64,000 nucleotides of DNA, from assembly GCA_963070105.1 (NCBI GenBank), contig OY718804.1:4983317-5047316 (forward strand). The letters are read 5' to 3'. The position numbers and the translations under genes were made by a program. The DNA is from Litomosoides sigmodontis (Eukaryota; Nematoda; Chromadorea; Rhabditida; Onchocercidae). Within the stretch, counting starts at the first letter, position 1. Each line of letters begins with the position of its first letter. A model generated the notes under the pieces. It was not told where the DNA came from, made no database searches, and saw only the letters and a list, made by a program, of their open reading frames with translations. Shown in pieces: positions 25,110-42,503 of this stretch.

Positions 25110-28100
25110 GTTACTTCGATTTTTCATTTTCACGCTTATTTCCACGTCGGATGCGAGCTACCTGAGGTCTTATTCGCCCCATCAAATAAACGCCTTCATC
25201 AATTCTACCACGCAACTGCATCTCACACCGCTCTGTCAATCCAGTCTTCGTAAGGTTAGTGCTTGTGTGTGAAGTTTGAAAATCAATCCAAGCAAGTCTA
25301 TCACATTTGAAACCAATTGAAAGTTTCGACAAATGGAAGTAATCAGCGCCTCCTTTTCTTCGAAGAAAGAAAAAGCGATAAGAGTGGAAAGGATTTTTAA
25401 CGCTTAAACAAAGCAGAAAAGAAGTGGAGAAAATTTGATTTAAGCGGAAGTGATCACAGAAAGTTTAAGTCAAAAAAACTTTCGCTTCTTTTACTTTTAG
25501 ATAGACGCTTTCTTGTTCGCACGCGAAACGATACAGGAACAACGTGACTTCTTCTACCAGTCTTATGCGACTGCTGAAAGCGAGAAATTCCTACTGAGCA
25601 GAGATCGATACTACTGGGTATTTCCCTTCCTTTCCCTGCGAAATTAGCTGAATCTCAAATTTGATACTAATAAAAAGCTATGACTCATCGAAATTTCCAT
25701 GAGCGAACTGCTGCTCTAACACACTTCATTTCATTTGCCAATCAATTTACAGCACTATCGTTCCGTGCAATGCCTCAAAGTATCGGCTGAAACAGAAGGA
25801 GCGGCATCTGAATATCCCTTTATATACTGTAATGCTTACAACAATTTACAAAGTGATTCGTCCGTGACCGGTTTGTGCTTGCCTGCTACATGCTTTCAGG
25901 ATAAACTCCAGGTGGGTGTGCTTTTTCAGGACCTTGTCAGACGCGTAAAGTTTGAAATTGCTATCGGCAAAGTACTGTTCACTGAGACTGCTTCATTGCG
26001 CCCTTCCATGATAGGAACAACTTTTTCCTTCCTTCTCATCGATGCTATCAATGAGTGATCGCTAAGCGTTAGCTGTTAAGCGTAAGGACGAAGTGAGTGA
26101 CCGCGAAGTAACGAGAAGCGAATGAGTGACGGACAACAACAACAATGGAGGCCTTTTAAATGAATTGACAGCGATGATCAGAATGAATGAATTACAGCTC
26201 TCACGCCACTGGGCGAGAAGTGTAGGCGTGAGGCGTGAAAACGCGACATCTTTTCAAACAGTAAGTTGTAGCAGATCGAGGCACGCGAAGCAGTGGTTCC
26301 ACCGACCCATTATCGTTTCAAGTTTCATCATCAACAAAATACTCTTTGCACTTGTCGCATGCGCCAGCATTTATCACGTCGTACGAGGAGCGAAGTCAAA
26401 GTAATTCATTTCAATAAACGAAGTACTTTGCTTCTCATTTTATTACCTTGGAAAGTTGTGAGGGAAGAAGCGATATTTTTTCTCTGTTTCATATAGCTTA
26501 TTCGCTAATACACAACGCTAGTGTTGCAGCACAGTATTCATGCGTGAATCACTTTGAAATGATAATTTAAGTTTAAATTTGTATTTTAATAAATTTCCAA
26601 TTCTTTACAGATCACTTCTCACAGATGTGTTTTTGGCATTCTCAGCAATTCGAACATTTCAAACGATAACAGAAAAATCAAATGGACAAAAAAAGATAAT
26701 TACATGCATATATGGGTTGCGTGTCACCGCTACAATGTGGGTCATTCTGGGACATTCGTCGATCCTAATCCAGGTGAAGCTAATTACAATTCAGGTAAGC
26801 CTAATACAGTTTTAGAAAGCCCTATTATGAATCGCAAACCTGCTGTGATACAGCCTGAAATCTCACCTGATTTCCATCACTAAGGTGTGTCTTTTATCGT
26901 TCAGTTCAGCGTTCACGACACTAATCCCACAAAATTTAGGGTTATTTGCGAAATTTGGATGAATACAGAGAAACACTGAGAGATGGCTTTCTCCATCAAA
27001 TAATAACAAATTGCTTCCTCAGCGTCGATCTATTCTTTCTGCTCAGTGGTACTTTAACTGCCTACAACTGGTTCCAACGGAAGGAGCGCAAAGGTCCAAT
27101 TAAGATTATAAATATCAAAGTCTATCCTTAAACATGTTTTTAGGTAAATATTAAAGTTACATGCAATGCTCTACGAACTCTCATGTTAACCTTTATGCTA
27201 ACTAAATGGTAATAGAAGCTAAGGAAAAATTGCGTAACGTAAAATTGAGGTGATCAATTGAAGTTGGCTGCCTGAGCCATTAATCAATTTTGATAGCACT
27301 TAAATGTCAGTTCGATTAATGTATAAGTAAACGGAAATAATTTTCAGAGCAAATTGGGACTTTTTCGTTTTGGTATAAATTTTATTGGCATCGTATAGTG
27401 CGTTTATGGCCAAATTTAGCATACTTGCTGTTTTACTTGCCGACGCAAATGGCGGTGTTACATTATCGTCCAATGTGGAAGGTTGAAGACCTGTATGATG
27501 CGTGTGTTCATAGCTGGTGGAAGACTTTATTCTTCATCAATAGTGTTACCGATAACGATTGCTTGCCGTGGACTTGGTCTGTCCAGTCTTTCTGCACCGT
27601 AAACCAAGAATTAGCGACTGTGGAAGAAAAAGATAATAAGAGATAATTATTATAAATTTGATAAAAAGTTTAAAAAGTCACCCCTTTTTTAATAATACTG
27701 TTGCCTCCTAAAGGATTTCGAACTTTTGAGCTAATCCTAACAGGTCATTTTTTCCTCTTAAATCTTTTTTTAAAGAGAAAAAAATACAAAGTTAATGAGT
27801 GAATTGTGAGTATAAGTCAGTAGGAGTACGTAGTATTAGAGTGATGTTACCGAAAAGCAATAAATCATTAGATATTGACTGCCTGGCATGCCAAGCGTTC
27901 CTGTGAACTCAAAAAGCCTGAAAAGGATTGGGAATGAGAGAAATGAAAAGGGGGAACTAGTAAGCGCTTTTTAATGAATTCCATCCTCAGGTATGTTGGA
28001 ACAGACTTCATATTTTATCTAATTTCTCCAATCTACCTGTTATCTCTTGATAAGTCACGTAAGCTGGGGTTGGTAGTATCCGTGGCAACAATCGCTACTT

Positions 28101-29755
28101 CTTCAGTGTTAAATGCTATCGCAATGGAGCAGTTCAAGTATCCTCCCACGCAATTCATATGGATAACACCAAGCATATTTAATCCCGACTTCATGGAGGT
28201 AATATTTCTCTCGATTTCACAAACGAACGCATGATAGGCGGAGAGTTACTTACAGAGGAATAAGTCAAGTAGTTTAGTCCTTTATTGTTTTACGGCAACT
28301 TCAAATGTCTCGTGAAGAGGTAACCAGTAGAGATACACTAACATTTAGCTGTCTCATCGAATTCCTTGCTTGGTAATTTGGGACATCACGTCATTCGAGG
28401 CGAGCTGATAAATGGGAAGATAATCGACATACTGACACTAACCTTGCCAGGCATTATTACATGTAGTCATACCACATAGCATTTAAAGTTTAATGATCAG
28501 CTTCCGACTGAGAATCACGGGAATTTCGCTTCTCGTTCAGTTCAATTTCAAAAGAGTATAATTCGCTGACTTCAGGAAGACACTTGACAGAAATGAAATT
28601 ATAACCCTACATTAGTGGGAATGCATTTCAGCATCACCGTACTGTGTACATTAAACCGCAATATCGAATTGGCTCTCATATTGTTGGTATACTGCTAGGA
28701 TATTATCTGGCAAATAATAAAGTGATATTGTCACGAAGAAAACTTTACTGTAGTTGGCTCTTGTCCATCATACTTGGCTTTACTAGCCTATTTGGACTGT
28801 ATCCAGCTTTACAGGTTTGTTGCTGTTAAAATTTTTACACGTAAACAACCCCGTGTCTCCACCTTGGTGATTTTCCACTGCGATTTTCCCCAAACATACT
28901 TTTTATAAATTGATGGCTATGACGTAAAGTTGTATCCGAGAATTACACAATGAAAATTCAACGTATTTTTTATAAACGAATATTTCAGGGTTGGCATTGG
29001 TGGTCATATCATTTATTATACGGTGCCTTACATCGCACTGCATGGGTAATTGCGATTTCTTGGATTATTTTTGCGTGCCACAATGAGTATGCTTCTTGCA
29101 TAAACCGTTTCCTGAGTCTTTCGCTTTTTGTATACCTTTCAAAAGCCTCCTATTCGGTATTCTTTCATTCTCATTTTACAACAACCAGACATTTACTGAT
29201 TTAAACAATTGCTACCGTCCAAGCTACTAGCACTGAAAATTATCCTAATAATTTAAGCTCATAGCGCCAAATGCTTCACTATTGAAAAATTATTTCCTAA
29301 AGCAGTTTGGAAATTAGTAGAAAAAGCAATACATATAGCTGCTTGGTGAATTTATAGCAAAAAACTTCCCCAACTCTCTTACAAGGACTCTAACGATTTC
29401 CTGTTTCAAGTATATCTTCTTTCTGCAAAACATCCGTTCTTTATACATGACATTCCCCTAAACAAGTAGTCCTTCAAAACTTTTATATGTCCTTCTATAA
29501 TTTTTTTTACAGGTCTTTCTGATACATTTATTAGTGGTAGGTGGTTTATTTATAAAAAGAGAATTCCCGATCGTTTTCAACGGAATACCAGCAACACTGA
29601 TTTTTGTCATGCAAGACATAATTGTTTCACATCTTGTTGGTTTTCTTTCAGTGTTTCTCATCGAATGCCCCTTTGTAAAAATAGATGAAGCAATACGGAA
29701 AAGGCAGAAATCGCATAAAAAAGAAGTTGAAATAACAAAAATCTCCGAAAAATGA
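25108..29755 (+). CDS. NRF-6-like membrane acyltransferase (acyltransferase-3 family)
   Basis: Exons 25108-25254, 25501-25617, 25753-25911, 26198-26400, 26611-26773, 26940-27093, 27348-27576, 27991-28198, 28632-28814, 28989-29156, 29513-29755; 657 aa, all phases consistent. A signal peptide (MLLRFFIFTLISTSDA) is followed by the Cys-containing NRF N-terminal domain (PLCQ, VQCL, YCNAY, GLCLPATC, VSC), then about 11 membrane segments. Family hallmarks are IYGLRVTATMWVILGHS with the conserved His, SVDLFFLLSGTLTAYNW, HRIVRLWPNLAYLLF, LPWTWYVGTDFIFYLISP, and YLSKASYSVFLIHL at the last exon junction. In C. elegans, NRF-6 and relatives act in drug sensitivity and yolk/lipid transport from the hypodermis or gut; the substrate here is unknown. 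The exon 3/4 junction is the least certain part (see rejected 18-nt intron). Confidence 0.88.
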
Positions 29756-30000
29756 GACTTCAAACGCTGTTTGAAATAATTTATTAAAATAAGAATTTCA
29801 ACTCCCCACTTCTTGACAATGTACAGAGTCACGCCTGAGAATATATTTGATGAAAACAAATTTTTGAATACAAAATTCTTTGAATACAATAATTTTCCGC
29901 GCGATGGAAAATTCAATTCCAAAATGTCTTCTTATCAACAATAATTCATCATTAGAAATATCTCTGAGAAACAGTGTTACGTAGAAGCTCTTTTCTTTCC

Positions 30001-30932
30001 TTATGTAGTCGTTGATGAGTCTGTCATAACCGGGAGATAAATTTGTTGTATTGATGACAAACGATCCTTTAAAGCAAATAATGTTTGCTCCACAAGCGCT
30101 ATATTCTGCTGACTTGCAAAAGTTGAACCTTGATGAGCGGTACCAACACAAACGTGACTTAAATACTGCATTTGAGCATTCAGATCACTTTCAATTAAAT
30201 TAAGGCATTTCTTGAACGCTGATGATGCTTCTTCCATCTTAGATTTGCTGATCTGAAAATAAACTGAAATACATTTATTGCAACATTATTCATAACACGA
30301 GCGAATGCCACCTTCGATTTCATAAGCCTTATTTAGCCAGTAATTTCTTCAACTCTCACAATATAGTGCTTTGTGAGCTATGATGTATTGAAATGCGGCG
30401 TGATGACAAGCACGTCAAAGTACATTGCTTCTCAGATGATAATCGATTATCATTAGCAGTATGAAAAAAAGCACAATAAGAAACAATTAGTGCTTTTTCT
30501 GTAGCGCTTGTATATCAGAAATATAAACAGTGGCAACAACAGAAAAATATAGAAATTAGTGGCATTTAATTACGTAAGGAAAACCAATGTACGACAGTGT
30601 TCCCTATACTTCAAAGTATTTCGTTACCTACATCAATTCCATCATACAATACGTATCAAATGATGCAACAATTTTCAAGAAGCAATAAATTATCATAAAT
30701 TATGACTAAAGGAAAGCTGAAGGAAAGCTCATTTCGCACAATAAGAGGCGATGTGAGAAGTTTCGTCGAACACATAACATACATGTACAATACTTGCCTG
30801 TTTCTCTTTGCTCAGTTCGTTAATACATGTTTGCGCATGTTTGATTAATTCGGCTATCTTTTGCTCAACGTCACCGATAGCTTTCAGCCGCCATGCTAAC
30901 TCCGAACCAGACGACGTGCTTAGATTCGACAT
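30001..30932 (-). CDS. mdt-11: Mediator complex subunit 11
   Basis: Two exons, 30932-30798 and 30252-30001, joined in phase 0; 128 aa against 117 in human. MED11 is a head-module subunit of Mediator in the nucleus and contacts MED17/MED22. Matching blocks: RLKAIGDVEQKIAELIKHA, INELSKEK near the exon junction, and NAQMQYLSHVCVGTAHQGST, which mirrors the human SAQIRYLTQVATGQPHEGS block. The intron (30797-30253) begins with GC in a perfect GC-donor context (CAG then GCAAGT) and ends TTTTCAG. The gene is divergent from MRPS26 and convergent with the NRF-like gene, 245 bp from its stop. Confidence 0.9.
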
Positions 30933-31754
30933 GTCAAGGAATCCTAAAAAGGATTAAACTGCACGATTTACTTCGACATTCGATGTGTTCAAGGAATTTG
31001 TCGCGCTTCACTAGAAAAGTAATGGAGGAAACATCTCTTGATGGATTACGCCCGTACAATGCAGCGCCCACCCATCTACCTCAAAAAGCTGCTGCTTAAA
31101 ATGCTTCTGTCTCACAACACTCTTTCCAACACGGAACACCTGGCTTGCGTTATCACTTTACCGAGCAATGAAGTACCCACCACACCTGACACTGCGCTTA
31201 TGGTCCTCTGAAGGCACACTTCAAAGTAACTATCAAAGATTTAAGAGTTCATATAAGGGACACACCATGTACAACAAGCAAGTACTTGTCTTCAGCCTTG
31301 ACCAGTTAGCCAATTTCTTGGCCAGAACTTGATGCAAGGACTCATTGGGTTCAGGGATGACTTGCAAACACGAATGGTGGTGACCTGTTAACCTGTTAGC
31401 GTGGCTAGCAACCCGTTTCGTTATTTTCGTTTCATTTAACTTTCGACGCGAAGATGTGGAAGATGACTTCATGAATTAGTAATTTGTCGTAGGTTACTGC
31501 TTCTCATGTATTCATTGTGGTCATGCCTGAATGACTTGTCCTTACTACGTCATTTACAGGTATTTTATTCATTGCAACTCCTCTCTGTGTGTCAACCGCC
31601 AGAGCTGTGTAAGATCGGTAGATTTACGCGTGTAAAATTTATTGCAGAAGAAATGGTCGAAATGTGTTGAATTGGAATTTAAAGGAGAATACATTGGACA
31701 TTAAGTTAAATATTGCTTCGTTTGATCCTTGATAAACTAATAATGGCACGTGTG
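30933..31754. other. Divergent intergenic (MED11 / MRPS26)
   Basis: Head-to-head spacing of about 0.8 kb between two housekeeping genes. An ORF at 30893-31099 (+) overlaps the MED11 first exon antisense and has no supporting splice partner. No other feature is seen. Confidence 0.45.
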
Positions 31755-33244
31755 ATGTTACTTCCACCATCACGTTGCAATTGTGTTTGGTGAATTTTAC
31801 TCTTTCTTTAGACTTGGTTTAATTTAATTTGAATCACCTTGTTATGTCTGTATATTTTAGCTGTTTTGTCGCATTTAGCTTCTTTTTCTCTTTTTTTCCT
31901 TTCTCTCGCATATTTTTAATATTATTTTCATGAACATTAAAGCAGATTTTATAAAGTTTTCAGTGTTTACGCATCTGTGTTTCTGCTGAAAACGCAAAGC
32001 TGCCGATCAATAAGCAGAAAGATTCCACCACCTGGAAAACCACCAATTTGCCCCCCTGCCAAAAGAGTATTACATTTTCTTACCGTAAACATGATTTTCA
32101 AATGCTTTGGGATCTGTGTAGTCGTGACTTTTACGTGATTTGTTATTGTTGGTTAATTTGAACTAGAAGGTTCACTTAAATAGCTTATTGTAAAAACGTA
32201 ATTTCCCTTCTCGGTTTGTGCTATGCTCAGTTTGTACAAGTAACTCTTCGCATCTTTCATTTGAACATTTGCAGGTATTGTATCATGTTGTCCATCATCG
32301 TTGGATGAAACCAGATGTTGTCAAAGAGTTGTTATGGCGTCGACATGTCTACAATAATGCTATGGTATCATTACGTAAACTGTTCAAAGAGGAATCTGCA
32401 AAAAACAGATATGAAGGTGCAATTTTTTCAGACATTTTGTTAAACGCAAAATTTTCTCGAAATTACAGCTAATAAAGGAGTATTTTCCAAAAATTTATGA
32501 TTTTTGATTATGAATTCATAAAGGAAATGTTTTTAAGATGTAATAGCTAGGGAGGTAGAAGCAGAGAATGAAGAATTCGAACAGTTATTAGCAATGAATG
32601 AGGAAAGGAATCGAGAAGCAGCAGAGTTTGTTTCTGATGTTTTTTTTATTCCATTTGCAACCAACGTTTAATTTACTTTCATATGTAGTGGGATCATTCT
32701 AACTGCTAAAAGTTGTAAATGTGAATTCAGGAAAAGGGACGAGCGTGAGAAAGAAGAACTGAAAAAAATGGAGTTCGAATATTTGAAAAGTATTGAGAAA
32801 GAGCTGGAAAGACGAGAAACAAATGTTAAAGAAAGGATGAAGGAAGTGCTTCAAATGGTATTTTGTTCCTTAAGTTTTGTTGCTCTTCAAATTTCTATAG
32901 TAATTTCTTTTTTACTCTGTTTTCATCTTTATTCTAGGTGCTTCCAAATTTTTATACAAATATTTGAGGTCGAACGGAGCAAACACTTCATAACTGACGA
33001 AACTTTGGATGAGAAATTGGAGGAAGCTTTGGATAATCCGGTCGTTTATGATTACGCGATTGATTTGCAAGGTAACAAGTATTATATACCAATACCCGAA
33101 AAATATGTCAAAGGCATACCTCCTCGTCAGATGGGGCGTATGTACGATATTACTTTGGGTATCGAACATTACAGCAAGCTAGTGCCATCTTCTGCTGATT
33201 CCAATACGAGCGCTCAAAAAGTGAAGTTTAAACAACAAAGTTAG
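31755..33244 (+). CDS. mrps-26: Mitochondrial small ribosomal subunit protein mS26 (MRPS26)
   Basis: Exons 31755-31789, 31964-32084, 32275-32416, 32538-32625, 32731-32857, 32969-33244; 262 aa. It is a structural protein of the mitochondrial small ribosomal subunit. The N-terminus is basic and Ser-rich, suiting import, and contains RKIPPPGKPPICPPAKR like the vertebrate RK..PPAKSK block. Middle: REVEAENEEFEQLLAMNEER and a long charged helix (EKELERRETNVKERMKEVLQ). C-terminal block KHFITDETLDEKLEEALDNP matches the human NFITRENLEARVEAALDSP. Exon 1 (11 codons) was chosen for phase and donor and is the weakest part. The last intron (32858-32968, 111 nt) is stop-free and in frame. Confidence 0.85.
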
Positions 33245-34346
33245 GATCTGTATAGTAATATCGTTTGCATAAGATTTCGTGTAATTTACTTATCATTGAT
33301 TAGAAATTCAATGTTTGATATGCAAATTTTTCATTGTTTTGTTTTTTAGTCGAAGTTCAACTTTTATGAATAGGATTTTCCGGTGTTTTAGACAGTTACG
33401 ATGTAGTTAATGGTATAGTTTAGTTGATGTAAAAGAATAATAAAGGTTTGACGAATTGTACTTTGTGAAGTAATGGGATATTCTGAAAAGTGGTAAGGAT
33501 ATCGGTCAATTTATGATGTTTAACTTTTACTGCAATTATTTAAGACCTGTTAACTCTATGTAGAACGCTTCAATATAACCTATTCATCTGTCACACTATT
33601 GCTCATTGCTAACTAGTTCAAACTAGTACCCTCATATTTTCCATTGTAATTTTCGATTATAAAATACTTTTGGTGATAGTTTTGAATAATTTTGTTATGG
33701 GAATGTTTAGAGCTTGCATCTTTCATGTGTTGTTGTAGTATCATATTATCGCTTTGAAGTGTTATTATGAAATAAACAGTTAATTGAAAGATGTAAATTC
33801 GATTCGAAAGTGTCATTATGACGCCGCCACTTATCTTTCTACAAAAGTGGGAATTCATGGTAGTAGATATGATGTAATCTTTTTGAAATGTGCTTGAGTA
33901 AACAGTTTTACTAGCTGCATTCTACGTGTTATATATTTTTATGTAACTTGCGTTTGCTCGGATTTTAGCTCTTTGCGATTGAATGGCAATTCTTTCAGAC
34001 GCACGTATAATGAGATTTTCTGCGCATATTCGTCTTTATCAAAATATTGGTCTTAAGAGTTAGTACGTAAGAAATTAAAAATAAAAAATTAGTACTGCGG
34101 TAAACATTAGGCGGCAGTTGTATTGGTCGACTTTCGTACGGGTCACATTCTTGCTATTTTTGTATACAAAATTGGTGCTTGAGTTGAACTTTGCATTTCC
34201 ATCATTACAATATGAAAAGACTCCATTCCTCATTTTTCAAATATTTGTCAGTTTCCAGTATATAAATTCTGTTATTTGTAGATGAGTTTCAAATTTTATT
34301 TCCAAACGATTATTTATTATTAAATTGTAGCTTTTCAGATAGACAA
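33245..34346. other. Intergenic between MRPS26 and the WIP gene
   Basis: MRPS26 3' UTR then the upstream region of the WIP gene. TAGCTTTTCAG ending at 34338, nine bases before the WIP ATG, is a strong acceptor and may receive a spliced leader. No other feature is seen. Confidence 0.45.
33439..33444 (+). terminator. Poly(A) signal for MRPS26
   Basis: AATAAA on the coding strand, 195 bp past the stop codon at 33244. Confidence 0.45.
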
Positions 34347-36393
34347 ATGCCAGTCCCACCACCTCCGCCACCACCACCACCACCACCGTCTTTGGCATTA
34401 TCTTCGTTAAATATTAGATCAGACTCTGTCGCTGTGCAGCCCAAAATTAATGACAGATCCAAACTACTCAGTGAAATTCAAACTGGTATGAAGTTGCGGA
34501 AAACTGTGACCAATGATAGATCAGCACCACTGGTTGGAGGAAAAGTTGCAGGTTAGCAAACTGTATTAATATGAATTGGGAAGGAAATAATTCTCTGATT
34601 GTGTAAGGAAACAAAAAAAGAATTATACAGGATTGACCGGGATTAAAAATCCTTTATAATTATTATTTCCTGTGAAATTGAATTTTTCCCGCAGGTTTAT
34701 CGGAAACCGGTGGTGGAGGGTCAAAAGTTCCACCTATTGGAGGAGTTGGAGGTCTTTTTATAAATGGCATTCCGAAAAAGCCTTCTGATAACAAGAGGAA
34801 TCAAGCAAACGTTTTCAAAGGTTTGTTCTTGGTTTTTAATAAAAGTAAAATCGTTTATTCTGGAAATCAGTCAAGAACTACTCATCCATTCGTTTTTGAC
34901 AGGCAACTGCATTTATTAAATGAAATTTTAGACTTAAATGTGGTAGCCAACCCACCGCTTCTACCAAAACCCTCTGAAATTCATTCAGTAAGGCCAATAA
35001 CTAATTTGGAATCTCAGGAGCAGGTAATTTTTGTATTAGTCATTTAAATAGATTTTGTTTTACGAGTCTTGTGGCTCATTAAGAACCTGATGGATTTTCA
35101 TGATGTGGTTTGATAAGTGTTCTGTGTTCTATCTATGTGATATCTATGATTGTTATCTTTTCGAAATTATTTTATTTACTTCTTTAAAAATAAATTTTCT
35201 CAGCAACTTTCGACATCGTCAACAGAATTCTCTGAAATTTCTGGCGTATGTCGTCAAACTTCTGCTGGGATAGCCAGTCGCTTAAAGCAATTTAATCAGG
35301 TATAGATTTAAATTAAACGAGGTCTTTAATTTTTACGTTAAATATATTTCCATGTCACAAGTAGATTTTGTTATCTCTGTTACTTTCATCTTGATAGAAA
35401 GTATATTTTTTCATTGATTTTTTGATAGAAAGGTTTTTATGTTTTATAATCAGTTTGAAAAAGCTTACTTGTATTGTTTCCTTGATTTTTTCGTATTAAG
35501 ATTATTTTCGTAAACTAAATTCTTGTGAGTACGGCTTTGATGTAGCTGGTTTTGGTATTTTGGTTTCACTGATTTTTTCCGCGTATTTCGATGTTTGTTG
35601 TTTTGAATGAGTACATTTCGTTGCTTAAAAGTTTTCATACGGTTTTCCAAGATTTTCAGACCAACCGACCAGTATTAGCACCACCAACGCCACCATCATT
35701 CAAAACCAAGCCCGTGGTAAAAGATCTCAGATCTTCACCCATAAATAAAATTTCTATTCCAGAACAGTTTAAAACTTTGAGACCGAGTAAGACTGCTAAT
35801 GATATCTCTTCTTTGCGCCGATCTGGTAGTTCCGATGTATGTTAATTTCATTCTGTTTCATATTGATTTGATGTAGCAGTACAATTTCCTGATTAATTTC
35901 AACGTTTTTGGAATTAATTGAACCATCAGTTAACCACGAATATCCGCTAACGAGCAACATCTTTGATGCTGACAGTTGTTTTTTTCAGGATGTAAGAAGT
36001 TCTGAATCATCACTACCGAATAACTGTAACACGCCTTTATCAAATACTTCTGTATCCTTGCATCCATCTGGTTCGATTAGAATTCCAAAACCAGCGTGTC
36101 CTCCTCCTCCACCACCTAATCAGGCACTCCGGATTGGACGTCCAGTGGCACCTCCAATCAACCATTTTACACCAGTATCTGCCGTAGGGATAGCCTCAGG
36201 TGCATCAGTCGAAAATGATTCGCCTCCTCCACCACCACCTCCTCGAATAGCTTCCTGTACTGATCAAATGGATCGTTTTACCTTTATTCCTCTTAATGAG
36301 CTACCACCTCCAGGAGCTTTTTCTGGAATTAAAAAAGTCTACGAATATCATCCAGCACGCAAAATTCAAATTGCTTCTTCGCTTTACCGTTAA
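34347..36393 (+). CDS. wip-1: WASP-interacting protein (WIP/verprolin family)
   Basis: Exons 34347-34551, 34695-34820, 34932-35023, 35204-35299, 35660-35836, 35989-36393; 366 aa, phases consistent. The protein opens with a polyproline run (MPVP then eleven Pro), followed by a WH2 actin-binding motif (SKLLSEIQTGMKLRKTVTND, matching the human LLSDISKGKKLKKTVTND), a Gly-rich patch and GGLFINGIPKK. The middle is Pro/Ser rich with two further Pro runs (CPPPPPP, SPPPPPPP). The C-terminus has the WASP-binding segment, RFTFIPLNELPPPGAF, matching RFYFHPISDLPPPEPY. WIP binds actin monomers and stabilises WASP for Arp2/3-driven actin assembly. The exon 3 acceptor is ambiguous (34932 or 34947); both keep frame. 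Confidence 0.9.
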
Positions 36394-37186
36394 TTTTGGC
36401 GTTTATAAATTTAATTCTTTTGCCGGTAAATTTGTAATCACTTTTAATTACTTTATCATTCACCTTTGTTTGATTTCATCATATTTTTGTAAAAGCTTTG
36501 CTTTAAACGCGTGGATTATTGTGCCTAATTTAAATATAATTTAAAAGATTAGGATGTTCTTGGGCATTTCTCAAAATTTTTGAATTATGAAAATGAAAAT
36601 AAATTTCAACAGTACAATAGGTGCGGGTAAATTATCTCTGGAATTCCTTCTCTTTAATCGACTGTTTCGTATTCTATTATTTAAGAGTTTATTATGATTT
36701 AATTTGACAAGAGATGTTTGTCCTCTTTATTTTAATTTTGTGAGTAAACTGCTTAATCTTTTTTTTCGTGACTTATTGAAAATTCGTATCTGCAAAATTC
36801 GTATCATGAATAAAAAGTATTGAACTTTTCTGCTTTAGTGATATTTTCCGAGATGCAGCCGACTTCTAAGAATAGGAAGGATAGTGTACGGAATTTATTT
36901 GTTCATACGTCTTTTGCTCATAATTTCAGGCGGAAAGTGGTAGGATTATTCAGAATGGATTTCAAATAAGAAGAATTAAAATTATCAGTAGAGATTCTCT
37001 TTGTATTACTAATTTTGAGTGTTGATAGGGAGCAATTTTCATTTTGATGATGTCATGGTGAACTTGTAAATAACGGAGTAATTGTAACCCTGAATTCTTG
37101 ATTTCATTGCTTTTTAGGTTCTTTAATCAAGATGTGTCTGCATTTTGTTGATAAAGCTGCATAAATTTCGCAATTCGAAAAAGATC
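36394..37186. other. Intergenic between the WIP and XPD genes
   Basis: AT-rich, same-strand spacer of 0.8 kb; WIP 3' UTR and XPD upstream region. I see no ORF, repeat or RNA gene of note. Confidence 0.45.

Positions 37187-42503
<5,317 letters not shown>

Noticed and set aside
25912..25929. An 18-nt GT..AG interval in the NRF-like gene (GTGGGTG...TTTTTCAG)
   Set aside because: Too short to be spliced. I instead join 25911 to 26198, which keeps phase and brings the next conserved Cys into place; read-through of this segment remains possible.
29458..30151. Minus-strand ORFs antisense to the last NRF-like exon
   Set aside because: The plus strand here encodes a family-matching membrane segment; the minus frames have no domain and no coherent splice chain.
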